Below, one piece after another: positions 1-10,863 of a DNA stretch of 64,000 nucleotides; within the stretch, counting starts at the first letter, position 1; each line of letters opens with the position of its first letter. Both the position numbers and the translations under genes were made by a program. The stretch covers positions 62,448,195 to 62,512,194 of the forward strand of contig JAOANR010000003.1 of the NCBI GenBank assembly GCA_030278955.1, written 5' to 3'. This DNA comes from Hygrophila difformis. Its lineage: Eukaryota; Streptophyta; Magnoliopsida; Lamiales; Acanthaceae. Below the pieces are notes generated by a model that had not been told where the DNA came from, did no database searches, and was given only the letters and a program-made list of their open reading frames with translations.

Positions 1-1310
1 ATGCATGTGGCAGGGGCTATATGCATAAATTAAAAAAAAAAAAAAGTTCACATGATGCATATAGTAGCTACCCGTGAACATGGAAAATAATAAAATAATG
101 GCAATGGAGGTGGGCATCTTGCCTATAAATAGAGGATGAAACATCTCATTTATTCACACCAAATGCAAATGCAGTAGAGAGCATAGTGAGTTTTGAGTGA
201 CTAATCATGGGTGTGAGTTGTGTGCAGTAATAGAGAGAGTGTGTGTTTGAGAAAAATAGTAGTAGAGAGATCGGGATAGAGTTAATAGTGGTAGAAGGTA
301 ATAGTGAGTGGAGTAGTACGGGAAGTGTTGGAGTAGTAGCAGTCCAGAATTTCGGTAGGCTATCATCATAGAGATTGTAAGTAAATTTATATTCTGCGGG
401 CGTTGTCCCAAAATTTAATTTTTGCATGTTTAATTCCTTATTGCTTTAAATAATTTAGAATTATTCATGCAAATGATTTATGCAGAGGAAATGCCCTAGT
501 ATGAGTTTAATTATTTTTGGGCTAAGCCATGCATGTGAAAATTTTATTTCCAGTGTATGGCATGTAAATTATTGAGATGATATTATTATACGGGATATAC
601 TCCAATTGGGGTTATCTTCGTAAGAGCATTATAAAAAGAATTGTGTTAGGCCAAGGGTCTCACAATCAGTTCTAGTTGCAAGGGAGGGCCGCCCTTGTAT
701 ACTCATAGTCTTGATTACGGTCACTATGAAAGCATGTTAGGTCCTATGGGATACCCCGGGTGTAGACGTCATAGTCGAGCAACATGACACAGAGAATCAG
801 AATTTTTAACGGTTTGACATGTCATTTACTGCTTGAGTCTTTATATTTAATTTTGTCCCATGAGTACAAATTTATTTACTCAGCCGGTGTGCTGATAAAT
901 TATATGTGCACTCTTTTCAGGATTTGACATATGTGGAGATGACTAAATGCATGGGCACGGGCATGGGTATCAAACCTTTTGTGCAAAATAAATAAATATA
1001 TATATACATACATATATATCATATTATTAGTTTTCATTTATATTTTAATGTTATGTCAAGTTACTTTTGGGGGCGACGAGTCTTAGTCGTCATATTTTGC
1101 GAACTCTGATATATTATATTTTGTAAATAATAAAGTTATTGTTTTAAGCATGTGTAAGCAATTTAATTTAATTAGCCTTAGCGCCAATTAATTAAGTTAG
1201 CCAAGGTTAGACCTAAGCGAGCTTAATTAAGGGGCGTGGCGGTAACAACCCCGGATTCCTAGTTGAGGCTTCCGCCGCGGAACTAAGAGTTGGAAAACGG
1301 GAGTGTTACA
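1..1310 (+). mobile_element. 3' part of a solo or truncated LTR
   Basis: The stretch reads like one long terminal repeat whose left end lies outside the window. It has a TATA box followed by a transcribed-type leader, and it ends in GGGAGTGTTACA, the usual ...CA end of plant Ty3-type LTRs. No primer binding site follows 1310 and no gag or pol is seen, so it is a solo LTR or a truncated element. A similar end (ACGAGGGCGTGACA) occurs at 63929. The sequence just after it is the right half of a Stowaway MITE, so the LTR inserted into that MITE. The family assignment is inferred from the end sequence only. Confidence 0.5.
124..131 (+). promoter_or_regulatory. TATA box of the LTR
   Basis: TATAAATA in the context GCCTATAAATAGAGG is a textbook plant TATA box. 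Its place near the left of an LTR-like sequence suggests it is the LTR promoter, with transcription starting near 155. Confidence 0.5.
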
Positions 1311-1315
1311 ATATA

Positions 1316-1486
1316 TTTGAAACAAATAGTGGAGTTGGGTTTGTTAGAATCGTAAAATCATGTAGTTTTAGAATATATAATTTACATAATTTTTTATTGT
1401 ACATATTTTGATATATTAACGATTGAAAATATGTACTAGATTGTGTGCAGAAAGGAAACAAGACAGGTTAAATGGGACGAAGGGAG
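1316..1486. mobile_element. Stowaway-type MITE, right part only
   Basis: It ends in GGGACGAAGGGAG followed by TA, the Stowaway terminal repeat and target dinucleotide. The interior (an AATCGT..TAGTTTTAGAATATATAATTT stretch) matches the complete MITEs at 44261 and 58878. The left half is missing because the LTR ending at 1310 lies at this point. Confidence 0.65.
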
Positions 1487-1492
1487 TATGTC

Positions 1493-1562
<70 letters not shown>
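1493..1562. repeat. (AT)n-(GT)n-(AT)n microsatellite
   Basis: A compound dinucleotide tract: AT repeats, about 13 GT units, then AT repeats again. Confidence 0.95.
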
Positions 1563-1566
<4 letters not shown>

Positions 1567-1582
1567 GAAAGAGGAGCCATCT

Positions 1583-1690
1583 ATCTTAATTAGCTTATAT
1601 GTTCCTCATGAGCAGCTCTGCATGCATATATCTTAATTAGCTTATATGGTATTTTAATTAGCTTATATCTTAATTAGCTTATATGGTATT
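1583..1690. repeat. Short minisatellite, TTAATTAGCTTATAT unit
   Basis: The unit TTAATTAGCTTATAT occurs four times with short spacers (GGTATTT or ATGTTCC types). There is no coding potential. It is a simple local duplication. Confidence 0.8.
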
Positions 1691-2080
1691 TTAAGTTTTA
1701 TCTTTATACACTACATAGTTGTCGTTTAAATTCATGTGTAATAATTTAATTTAATTCCTCTACAGATCGACTGCATGTATAAGTATAATTAATACTGTAT
1801 ATGGATACGGATGGAGTGAATGTTTCCATGCATCTCATATTTTCCTCTCCCTGGCTAGCTAGCTAGATACTAGTATTAGTATACTTGAAGAAGATACTCC
1901 AATTAAATATACCCTGTAGTATTATTATATACTTACTTCACTTATAAATGAAAATTTGAATGATTATCACAGTTCACAAGGCAGCTATCTTAGCTTAGCT
2001 GGTAGAGAATACTTATATAATGGATCGAGGAGACGATGGTAATTGGAATCTTTTTATGGAAGTTTGAAAAATGATGAATT

Positions 2081-2105
2081 AGAGAGAGAGAGAGAGAGAG
2101 AGAGG
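2081..2105. repeat. (AG)n microsatellite
   Basis: About twelve AG units followed by GGGAG. The flanking DNA from 1700 to 2940 is AT-rich and I see no gene in it. Confidence 0.9.
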
Positions 2106-2946
2106 GAGATAATGAGGCATGTGGCTGTGAGATTATATTCGATTATAGTACTACAACAATGAGAATAGAAAGGGAATGGAAACTGGCAAAACAATATTAT
2201 TAGTAAATACTATAAAACGTAATACTCCTACTAGTCTAGTTTTTTTTTATTTTTTTATTTTATGAGCCGAAGCCGGAGAACAAATAAACGTAATACTCCT
2301 ACTAGTCTAGTTGTGCATATATAATAAATTAATAATGCATGCAATAGATAAAAATGCTGAGATGATGATGTTCAGTTAGCTTGTTAATTTCAATGGTTAA
2401 GCATGCAATGCAGTGCAATATTAAAATAAATATTGGTTGCACTTTTATGGTACATACCCGGCCGCATGACAATATACGAAGTAGTATAATAAAATTTTGT
2501 AGAGGGTCGCTGATGAGTTTGAATTTTGAATATGGTGACAATAATAATTATATAATGGGAGTGTGTGTGTTATAGAGATAGATAGATTTGCTGCAGGATG
2601 GAGAGCTATATTTATATAGGTGATGAGATGAGCCGAGGGACGAAAAGTATAGTCAATAGTGATACATAGATAGATGATGGTGACTTATCGGTACTGTATG
2701 TATATATATGTGTGTGCCCATGCATGCATATGGGACTTCAATCCAATTCTTCATATACTTCATACACCATGCATGATGCATCAAATAATAATAATAATAA
2801 TAATTAAACAAAAAAAAACATTCAATACCTACTTGATGCATTTCATTTTCATTTACATAAATAAATTCAAGAAAATTTAAAAAAAAAAAATTATTAACCT
2901 ACTGTTGTAAACTTGACTACTACTATATATTACTAGTATATATTTA

Positions 2947-3208
2947 CTCTATCCGTCTCGTTATGTTTTTCACATTTTCACTTTTCATGCAGTTCAATAC
3001 ATATTTTAAATCATTAATAACTCAAGTTCGGTACAAGTAAAAATCCTAAAAGTTCGATATTTAAAAACTACACGACGAGACGAATCTAACAAGATTTCAC
3101 ATGGCTATATTATACCTTGTATAACTATCATAAAACTTTAAGTTAAAGTCTGTGTGTGAGTAGTAACACATTACCAAACGGAAATTATACTGAACTGATG
3201 GAAAGAGT
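2947..3208. mobile_element. Degenerate Stowaway-type MITE
   Basis: The left end is TA followed by CTCTATCCGTCTCG. The core carries the pieces seen in many MITEs of this window: CTCAAGTTCGGTACAAGTAA, then GACGAGACGAATCTAACAAG, then CTATCATAAAACTTTAAGTT. The right terminal repeat is decayed (GATGGAAAGAG), so the right edge is approximate. Confidence 0.55.
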
Positions 3209-3258
3209 CATACGAGGGAAACACACGCACCTCACCACACATGTATGATGTATGTGGA

Positions 3259-3311
<53 letters not shown>

Positions 3312-5254
3312 CTGAAATTGAAAATCGTCACCAATTAAATTACTGGAGTATGTGATTTTTGTTGGTTTTCCTTGCCGGCACCTCCTATTTTGGTGCATAC
3401 AGTAGTATATAATGAGGGGTAGGGGACATGACATTGTTTCTTTCCCAAGGGCGTTTAATGACATGCAGCAGAAACCTGTTCTCTCTTCGTTGGCAGTATA
3501 TACAATACATACTGCATGTCTGAAACAAACAAATGCTAAAAGGGCATCATATCATTTCAGGCCCCATTTTCTTCAAAAACAAAATAAAATGTAGGAGTAT
3601 GTTATCACCAAAAATAATATATCCGGAAAATTGAGATTTAATTAATTTAATATGAGCAATTTAGTTGGCCTGAAAAATTAAATTACTTGATTAATTGAAT
3701 AAAAATATTTTAATGGCAGATTTCTGCATCTTTTTTGTTTTTTTAGCCGCCTCTTCTTCTCATCAGGCGCCCAAGAGAGCTTGTTCATCGCATTCCAGCG
3801 ATAACAGAGTAATAAATTTTGTTCACAATAAGACAATAGTATATGGTAATGTCGTCGTATTTTAAGGCTCTTACATCAACAAACAATGCAATCGCTAATC
3901 AAAACAACAAACAATGCAATCATGACGAGTAGTTTTGTTTTTATATAGGCAGCAGCACCAACCTTAAATTTTGTGGCATATATCTACAAGAAAATAGAAA
4001 CACCACTCATGATTTGTATGAAGATAGTTTGGAGACGACACCATCCCACACACCACTCACTACAATATGCTTGTAATAACTTCAAGATAAGCTACTTCTC
4101 TCACTCTCTCTCCCCCTCCTTGGGCAGTTTTTTTCCCTTCTTTTTATTATTTCTTTTTTCTTTTTTTTTTACAATCTTTTTTTCTTTTGATACCATTTTT
4201 TTGATTTCCCTTTTGATACCATTTCATGCATTGCATATGAGTATACCAAATATTTAATTGAATGAAATAATTATAGCCAGCATCATATGTTTCCTACTTT
4301 GATGAAATAACATACATATCACACAGACATAATTATTGATGCCATGTGCTGCTTCAGATGGTCAACACATTTGTAAATGTGATATAGTGGGCCGCATTCA
4401 AGAATTCAAATTTACTTTCTCAATTAATTAATTAATTAATTTAACTAAGGATATGATTCACTTTCTTTCGCTTTCTTTTTTTCATTTTTTTAATCAACCT
4501 GTGATGTATACATATGCTGTACTAATAATCGAAACAATAATTATCTTTAATTTAATTTCAGATATACGGTTTCTGCTTTATTAATTTTTTTTTCCCGTCG
4601 AACAAACGCGTTTCAAATCTTTTACGCAGCTAGTTTTCTGGCTTAGCTTGGTTTGTATCCAATTTAACTTAATTACTCCTAACATTTAATTAATTTCACA
4701 CAATTCTACATAATATAAAAAGATCACATCAAACTCTTTTCTTCTTATATAATGGAATACTTCTATAAGATTATCACAACTAACCAATTTTCAGTACATT
4801 CATATGTTTTTTTTTTTTTTGCATATAGGGATTAATTAATTTTTTAATCTCAAAATTCAACTCAAAGCGAATATTAATAAGAGGGTTATTAGAAACGCCG
4901 ACATGTTAGCTACAGTGCCCAATTTGAATTTCATAATTTACTCTTTTTAATTTAGTTTGTTTATCTTTTATTCACTCTCTCCCGTTTCAACAATATTTAA
5001 GCAAATGTCTCGGATGTTTATATAGGTAGAATTCTATTTTAGAAGAGACAACTCTTCAATTACCACTAGATACTCAATGACCACTAGAATACATCATACA
5101 TACCAAAAACAACAATACGTACGTGAAAGTAGTATTTATTTGACACGAAAAAAGTATGTAAGTATTAGGCCCTATAAGAGCCGAATATGATAATGGGCCT
5201 AGGCCTGAAGTCTATCAGCTTGACTCGTTGGGCCCATTCTTCTATCTATCTATA
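3209..5254. other. AT-rich intergenic DNA, no gene seen
   Basis: It contains an (AT)n run at 3262-3308, a CT-rich low-complexity stretch at 4090-4215, and TTAATTAA-type repeats near 4422. Open frames here are short and match nothing I recognise. Confidence 0.7.
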
Positions 5255-5687
5255 TCTATATAATACTCCCTTATGAATAATAATCTATTCTTATTAACAG
5301 TAACATATCAATTCTCTCTCACAAAAATCCCCTTATAAACAGTAACCTACTTATATCCTTAATATTTACTTTTTGCACACAATCCAATATACATTTTTAA
5401 CCTAACTCATTAATAACTCAAAATGTGTGTAAGTAAAAATTCTAAAAGTTTGATATTTTAAATCTACATGATGTGACGAATCCAACGAGATCCTACTTGA
5501 CTATATTTTTCCTTCTATAGACGTTGTATAGACATGAGTCAAAGTTCGATAATAAATCGTAACAAAAGTCAATCATTTTTCACTTAAAAAAATGGAGGAA
5601 GTATATAAAAGTACTACCAAATATATAGCAAAAACTTAATGGGTTGATATTATATTTATTATTCAAATATAATTTCAATATTTGTTA

Positions 5688-5945
5688 CTACCTCCGTTCC
5701 TTAATATTTGCTATGGACCCACATTTTACGCAATCCAATATATAGGTTTAATCCGTAATAACTCAAATGCATACAAGTAAAAATTATAAAAATTTGATAT
5801 TCTAAATCCATGTGATAAGACGAATCCAACAAGATCTTACTTGACTATATTTTATCTTATATAAATGCATTAAAAAGTTGAATCAAAATTAATCAATTAA
5901 TAGTAACAAAACACTCAACGTGTCAATAATTAAGAACGGAGGAAG
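5688..5945. mobile_element. Stowaway MITE nested in Helitron unit A
   Basis: The inverted ends are CTACCTCCGTTCC and GAACGGAGGAAG, flanked by TA on both sides (5686-5687 and 5946-5947). It is 258 bp with no coding capacity. It is missing from the same place in the neighbouring Helitron units, which confirms it as an insertion. Confidence 0.85.
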
Positions 5946-6417
5946 TATTATATATTCTTAACAAATATTTTATCAATTGAAATTATATTTAATATGATAA
6001 CGAATTTTAATAAATACTTTATAGATTGATATTATATTCAGCAATGGATAACAATAATTTTTACTATTAGATAGATTAACTAAATTATACAAATTGCATA
6101 AGTTGATCAAACTAAAATCATATCATTATGAAATTCGAGATGATGGTACATTCAATAATATTTTTTGCATAATCATTTCTAAATTTTAATTCACAAGAAT
6201 ATTTTCTTATATTTTTCTATTTAATTTGAAAATATCTACATTTTTATGAAATTTCTAATTTCTGAATGCTATAGGCAAATCAATATTAATAATAATTACC
6301 GTGCGCATTTGTGATTTTATGTACTTCATTTGTCTATGTATTACATTAGAGTCGTGAGTAAAAAGGCTTTTATATCTCATTTTTTTCTCCTTTTAGACTA
6401 TTGTTTATAGTATAATA

Positions 6418-6679
6418 CTCTGTCACATTGATATTGTTTCAAAATTTTTGGCACGTATTCCATTGCATTTGTTTAATAGTTAATACTTTAAAATGTGTAG
6501 AAATAAAAATTCTATAAAATATAGTACTTTATATTCTAAAGCTATGTGAAAAACGAATTGAATAAGATCCCGCTTAACTATATTTTTCTTATATAATTAT
6601 AACAAAAAGTTAGGCCAAACTTATACAATGAACAATGTCAATAGTCAAAATGAAACATTACAAGCGGGACGTGAGAGAG
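6418..6679. mobile_element. Second Stowaway-like MITE in unit A
   Basis: The ends are CTCTGTCACATTG and GGGACGTGAGAGAG with TA on both sides. The interior is the common MITE core of this window. Unit B runs through this place without it. Confidence 0.7.
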
Positions 6680-6918
6680 TATTTTTCTAAGGCACTAAAC
6701 TGTAATATATATAAATTATTGGTGGTTGAATATTGTCTATTGCTCGGTTGTTGTAATTAAAAAGTATACATGTATTCATGTAATGCTTAAAATAGTTTAA
6801 GAAGCTTGGAAAATGTAATCAAGAACGAAGTAATAAAGTTAAACAATTCTATTTGTTAAATTCGATTTTTTTAATTTATATTTTTCACATTCCCGCCCAT
6901 TGGGCGGGGTAATACTAG

Positions 6919-8171
6919 TAATATATAAAAACAATATCCTTTATGAACAGTAACCTACTCTTATGAACAGTAATCTATCAATTTCCTCTCACAAAAACCC
7001 CCTTATGAACAGTAGCCTACCTATATCCTCAATATTTACTTTTTGCACGCAATCCAATATACATTTAACCTTAATAATTCATTAATAACTCAAAATGTGT
7101 ATAAGTAAAAATTTTAAAAGTTTGATATTTTAAAACTACAAGATGAGACGAATCCAACAAGATCTCACTTAACTGTATTTTTTCATTTATTTATGTTGTA
7201 TAGACATGAGTCAAAGTTGAATAATAAACAGTAACAAAAGTCAATCATTTTTTACTATCAAAGAATGGAGTAGTATATAAAAGCATAATGCACTTTCAAA
7301 ATATAGAAGAACCAAATTTGAGCAAAATTTTACATTAGATAATTTAATTTCATTAATTATTATGAATAAAAAATACTACCAAATATGTAGCAAAAATATT
7401 ACGGGTTTATATTATATTTATTATTTAATATAATTTTAATATTTGTTATTATTCTTAACAAGTAATTTATGAATTGAAGTATGATAAAAAAAAATTTAAT
7501 AAATACTTTACAGATTGATATTATATTCATCATGAACAACAAATATTTGTATTAGATATATTAACTAAATTATATAAATTGCATAAATTGATCAAACTAT
7601 GCTTATACTGTTATACATCCACAAAATCATATAATTATAAAATTCGTGATGATGGTGCATTCAATAATTTTTTTGCATAATCATTTCTAAATTTTAATTC
7701 ACAATAGTATTTTCTTATATTTTTCTAATTCAATTTGGAAATATCTATATCTTTGTGAAATTTCTAATTTCTCAAAAATTCACAAGGCCTTAGGATGAAT
7801 CAATATTAATAATTAATTAACGTCTGCAGCTGTGATTTCATGTACTTTATTTGTCTATGTATCGCATTAGAACCGTGAATAGAAAGTATTTTATCTTTTA
7901 TTTTTTTTATTTTTTTTTCTCTTATGAGATTGTTTATATTATAATATTTTTTAAGACAAAAAATTGTAATATATAAATTATTGGTAGTGTCATATTATAT
8001 ATTGCTCGGTTGTTGTACAATTTTACATGTATTTATGTAATGCTTAAATTAGTTTAAGAAGCTTTGGGGAATGTAATTGACATGATACAGGTGAACAATT
8101 TTATTTGTGAATTTCAATTTTTTTTATTGACATTTTTCACATTCTCGCCCATTGGGCGGGAGTAATACTAG
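6919..8171 (+). mobile_element. Helitron-like unit B
   Basis: This unit follows directly on the CTAG end of unit A. It repeats the whole unit: the TTATGAACAGTAACCTAC repeats, the embedded MITE-derived core, a long AT-rich middle, the hairpin CGCCCATTGGGCG and the CTAG end at 8168-8171. At 1253 bp it is the cleanest copy and can serve as the reference unit. Confidence 0.75.
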
Positions 8172-8625
8172 TAATATATAAAAACAATACCCCTTATGAA
8201 CAGTAACATACTATCAATTCTCTCTCACAAAAATCCCCATATGAACAGTAACCTACCTATATCCTCAATATTCACTTTCTGCACGCAACCCAATATACAT
8301 TTTTAAGGCTTAATAACTCAAAATGTGTATAAGTAAAAATTTTAAAAGTTTGATATTTTAAAACTACAAGATAAGACGAATCCAATAAGTTCTCACATGA
8401 CTATATTTTTTCTTATATAGATATTGTATAAACATTAGTCAAAGTTGGATAAATAGTAACAAAAAATTATTTCACTATCAAAAAATAATTTCAAAATATA
8501 ATTTCACATTGGAAATTCACATTGGATAATTTAATTTCAATATAATTTCATATTATTATTATTCTTAACATATACTTGATGAATTGAAATTATATTTAAT
8601 TGAAAATAATTTTTAATAAATACTT
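8172..8625 (+). mobile_element. Helitron-like unit C, left part
   Basis: The same unit begins again after the CTAG of unit B and breaks off at AATAAATACTT, where the LINE starts. The right part resumes at 26270. Against unit B, roughly 88 bp of the unit are missing at the break, so the LINE insertion removed target sequence. Confidence 0.75.
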
Positions 8626-10863
8626 CTACAAAGATTATTGGAGGTTTATGAGGGAGCCAGTTTTTAGCATGATCAAAAACTCCATGGCCTCTTGCACCCT
8701 GCGCGAAGGCTTGGCCCATGCTTATGTTTGTCTATTGCCAAAGGTGGATATTCCCAGATCATTACATCAGTTCCGCCCGTTGACACTGTGTAATGTATCG
8801 TTCAAATTGATCACTAAAATCCTGGTTAACAGAATGAGGCCGGTTCTTTGTGATGTGATTAGTCCTTTTCAGTCCGCCTATCTCCCTGGGAGGGGGACTG
8901 AGGACAATGGTATTCTTCTTTAGGAAATGGTGGCCTCGATGGAAGCCTCTCGTTCATCGTGCCGTTCAGTGATTATTAAAATCGATCTTGCCAAGGCGTT
9001 CGACTCGATCCGTTGGGATTTCTTTGTGATGTGTCTGCATTAATTGCACTTGCCCTTGTCATTGATTGATTTGATTATGATGTGCGTTAAGTCTTCCAGC
9101 TTCTCGTATCTTTGGAATGGCTGTCCAGTGGGAAATATTCGGGCCGAGCGTGGCTTACGCCAAGGTGATCCACTTTCCCCTTATCTCTTTGTCATAGTCA
9201 TGGAGAAGCTTTCTAGACTGATCATGGATGAAGTCTCCCAGGGGCGGTGGACACCTTATGCGCTAAGTACGGATGGCGTGGGGGTGTCTCGTTTAATGTT
9301 TTCGGACCATTTGATCTTTAGCTCTAGATTGGAAGAATCAAGTATTAAATGCATGGCTGGGGTTCTGGAACGGTTTATCTCTAGATCGGGATTGAAAATG
9401 AATGCCATGAAATCCTTTGCATTTTGTTTTCCAGGTTCGAGTCTTGTGGAAAAAGGCTGGTTAGTCCAATGGTTGGGAGTGACTGTTGTGGATGATTTAG
9501 GACGCTATTTGGGTTTTCGTCCATGGTCGCATGAAGAAATCTCATTTTGACAGTCTGATGAAGAGGTTGGAAGGCAAGCTCAGTACTTGGGCGTCTTTTT
9601 CATTAAATAAAGCTGGGCGTATGACCTTAGCCCGAGCTGTTCTTTCCTCAGTCCCTATATACGTCATGCAGGTCCACTTGCTTCCCAAGGGGTCCGTGAT
9701 CAAATCGATAAGCTTGTTAGGTGTTGGGTTTGGAAGGGTACAGAAGGTCGGGGATTACATTTGGTTAATTGGAGCGAAGTTACTAAGCCGCGTAATCAGG
9801 GTGGCCTTGGTATTCGAGATTCGCGTATTATGAATTTTGCCCTTCTCAGAAGGCAACTATAGGATTTAGTTATTGGCACTGATAAGTTATGGGTCCGCGT
9901 GTTTCGCCAGAAGTATGCTTTGGCCGTTGGCTTATTTCCTTCACCTCATTATCGAAGCACCAAAGTCTGGAAATCCTTATGCAAAGTCGCGGAGAAACTA
10001 AAATCAGGATTTGGTGTGCGTATTGGTAATGGGGCTAGTTCTTTATGGTTTACGCCCTGGTGGCAAGGCAGATGCCTGTCTGGATTGGTACCTTTTATTC
10101 ACATTAGTGATGTTCATCTTACCATTCGCGATGTGATCATTTCAAACCAGTGGAATTTAAATCATGTTCTTTCTTGGTTGACGGAGGACGTTCGGCATCA
10201 GATTGCCTCATCTAGAGTGCCTTTTCTCTCATCATTAACCCCAGATGTTATTAATTGGAGATGCACCGAGACAGGAGTTTATTCGGTTACTACAGGCTAC
10301 CGTTTGGCCATGAATTATACCATTGAATCGACTGGTTGGAATTGGATGTGGGAGCAAGAAATCCCTGAAAAGATTGGTGTTTTATTATGGTTAATTAGTC
10401 ATGACGCCCTTCCTTGTAATTTTTTGAGACACCGGAGAGGGTTGGCAGCTGCCCCTCTTTGTTCTGTATGCGGTGAGCATGTTGACGATTGGCGGCAATG
10501 GGCTGCTGAGGCATGAAAGGTGGCTGGTTTTGCTTCCTTCCAAAACCTACAGGGGATCATGCGGAGGGAGAACAAGTATTGGCTAGAGTGGACATGGAGG
10601 TGTTGGGGTTTCCATTTATTGCTTGGTTGTGGATTATTTGGTGCGAGAGGAACTCTAGATTATTTCGTGGCCAGAGTCGCTCGCTCCTGGGGCTGTGTTT
10701 TCAAGCTTCAAGCCTGTTGAGACAATTGAAAGCTGGCGCGATGGTTAGGGAAACTTCACGGCCTGTGCGCCTCGTCCGTAGGATTGAAGGCGTGGAGTCT
10801 GGCACCGTCCTTCACTCGGACGGTTATGTCAATCTTGATCCTCCCACGGTTGGTTTTGGTGCT
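8626..10863 (+). pseudogene. LINE (L1-type) reverse transcriptase remnant
   Basis: This is the larger piece of a 5'-truncated non-LTR retrotransposon; the endonuclease is missing. It starts just before the RT domain. Plant L1 landmarks are visible in order: FRPLTLCNVSFKLITKILVN and QSAYLPGR (8770-8900), IKIDLAKAFDSI (about 8980), GLRQGDPLSPYLF (about 9150) and FSDHLIFS (about 9300). A zinc-binding RVT tail follows with CSVCGEHVDDW (about 10465). The catalytic FADD box reads FSDH, so the second aspartate is lost. There are in-frame stops near 8921 and 9041 and frameshifts near 9540, 9830 and 10515. The frame runs into the LTR element at 10864 and its RNase H tail continues at 25761. Confidence 0.93.
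10859..10863. repeat. Left target-site duplication GTGCT
   Basis: GTGCT lies directly before the LTR and again directly after the second LTR (25761-25765). A 5-bp duplication is standard for plant LTR retrotransposon integration. The LINE frame reads across the site once the insert is removed. Confidence 0.95.

Larger units (their letters stand above)
5255..6918 (+). mobile_element. Helitron-like unit A (first of a tandem array)
   Basis: The 3' end is diagnostic for Helitrons: a GC stem (CCCGCCCATTGGGCGGG), a short spacer, then CTAG followed by T (6915-6919). The proposed 5' end is TCTATATAATACTCCC after an A, in line with the A|TC start rule. Near the 5' end a unit of about 20 bp, TTATGAACAGTAACCTAC, is repeated two to three times. 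No Rep-helicase is encoded, so it is non-autonomous. Two Stowaway MITEs (5688-5945 and 6418-6679) have inserted into this copy and are absent from unit B. Confidence 0.7.
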
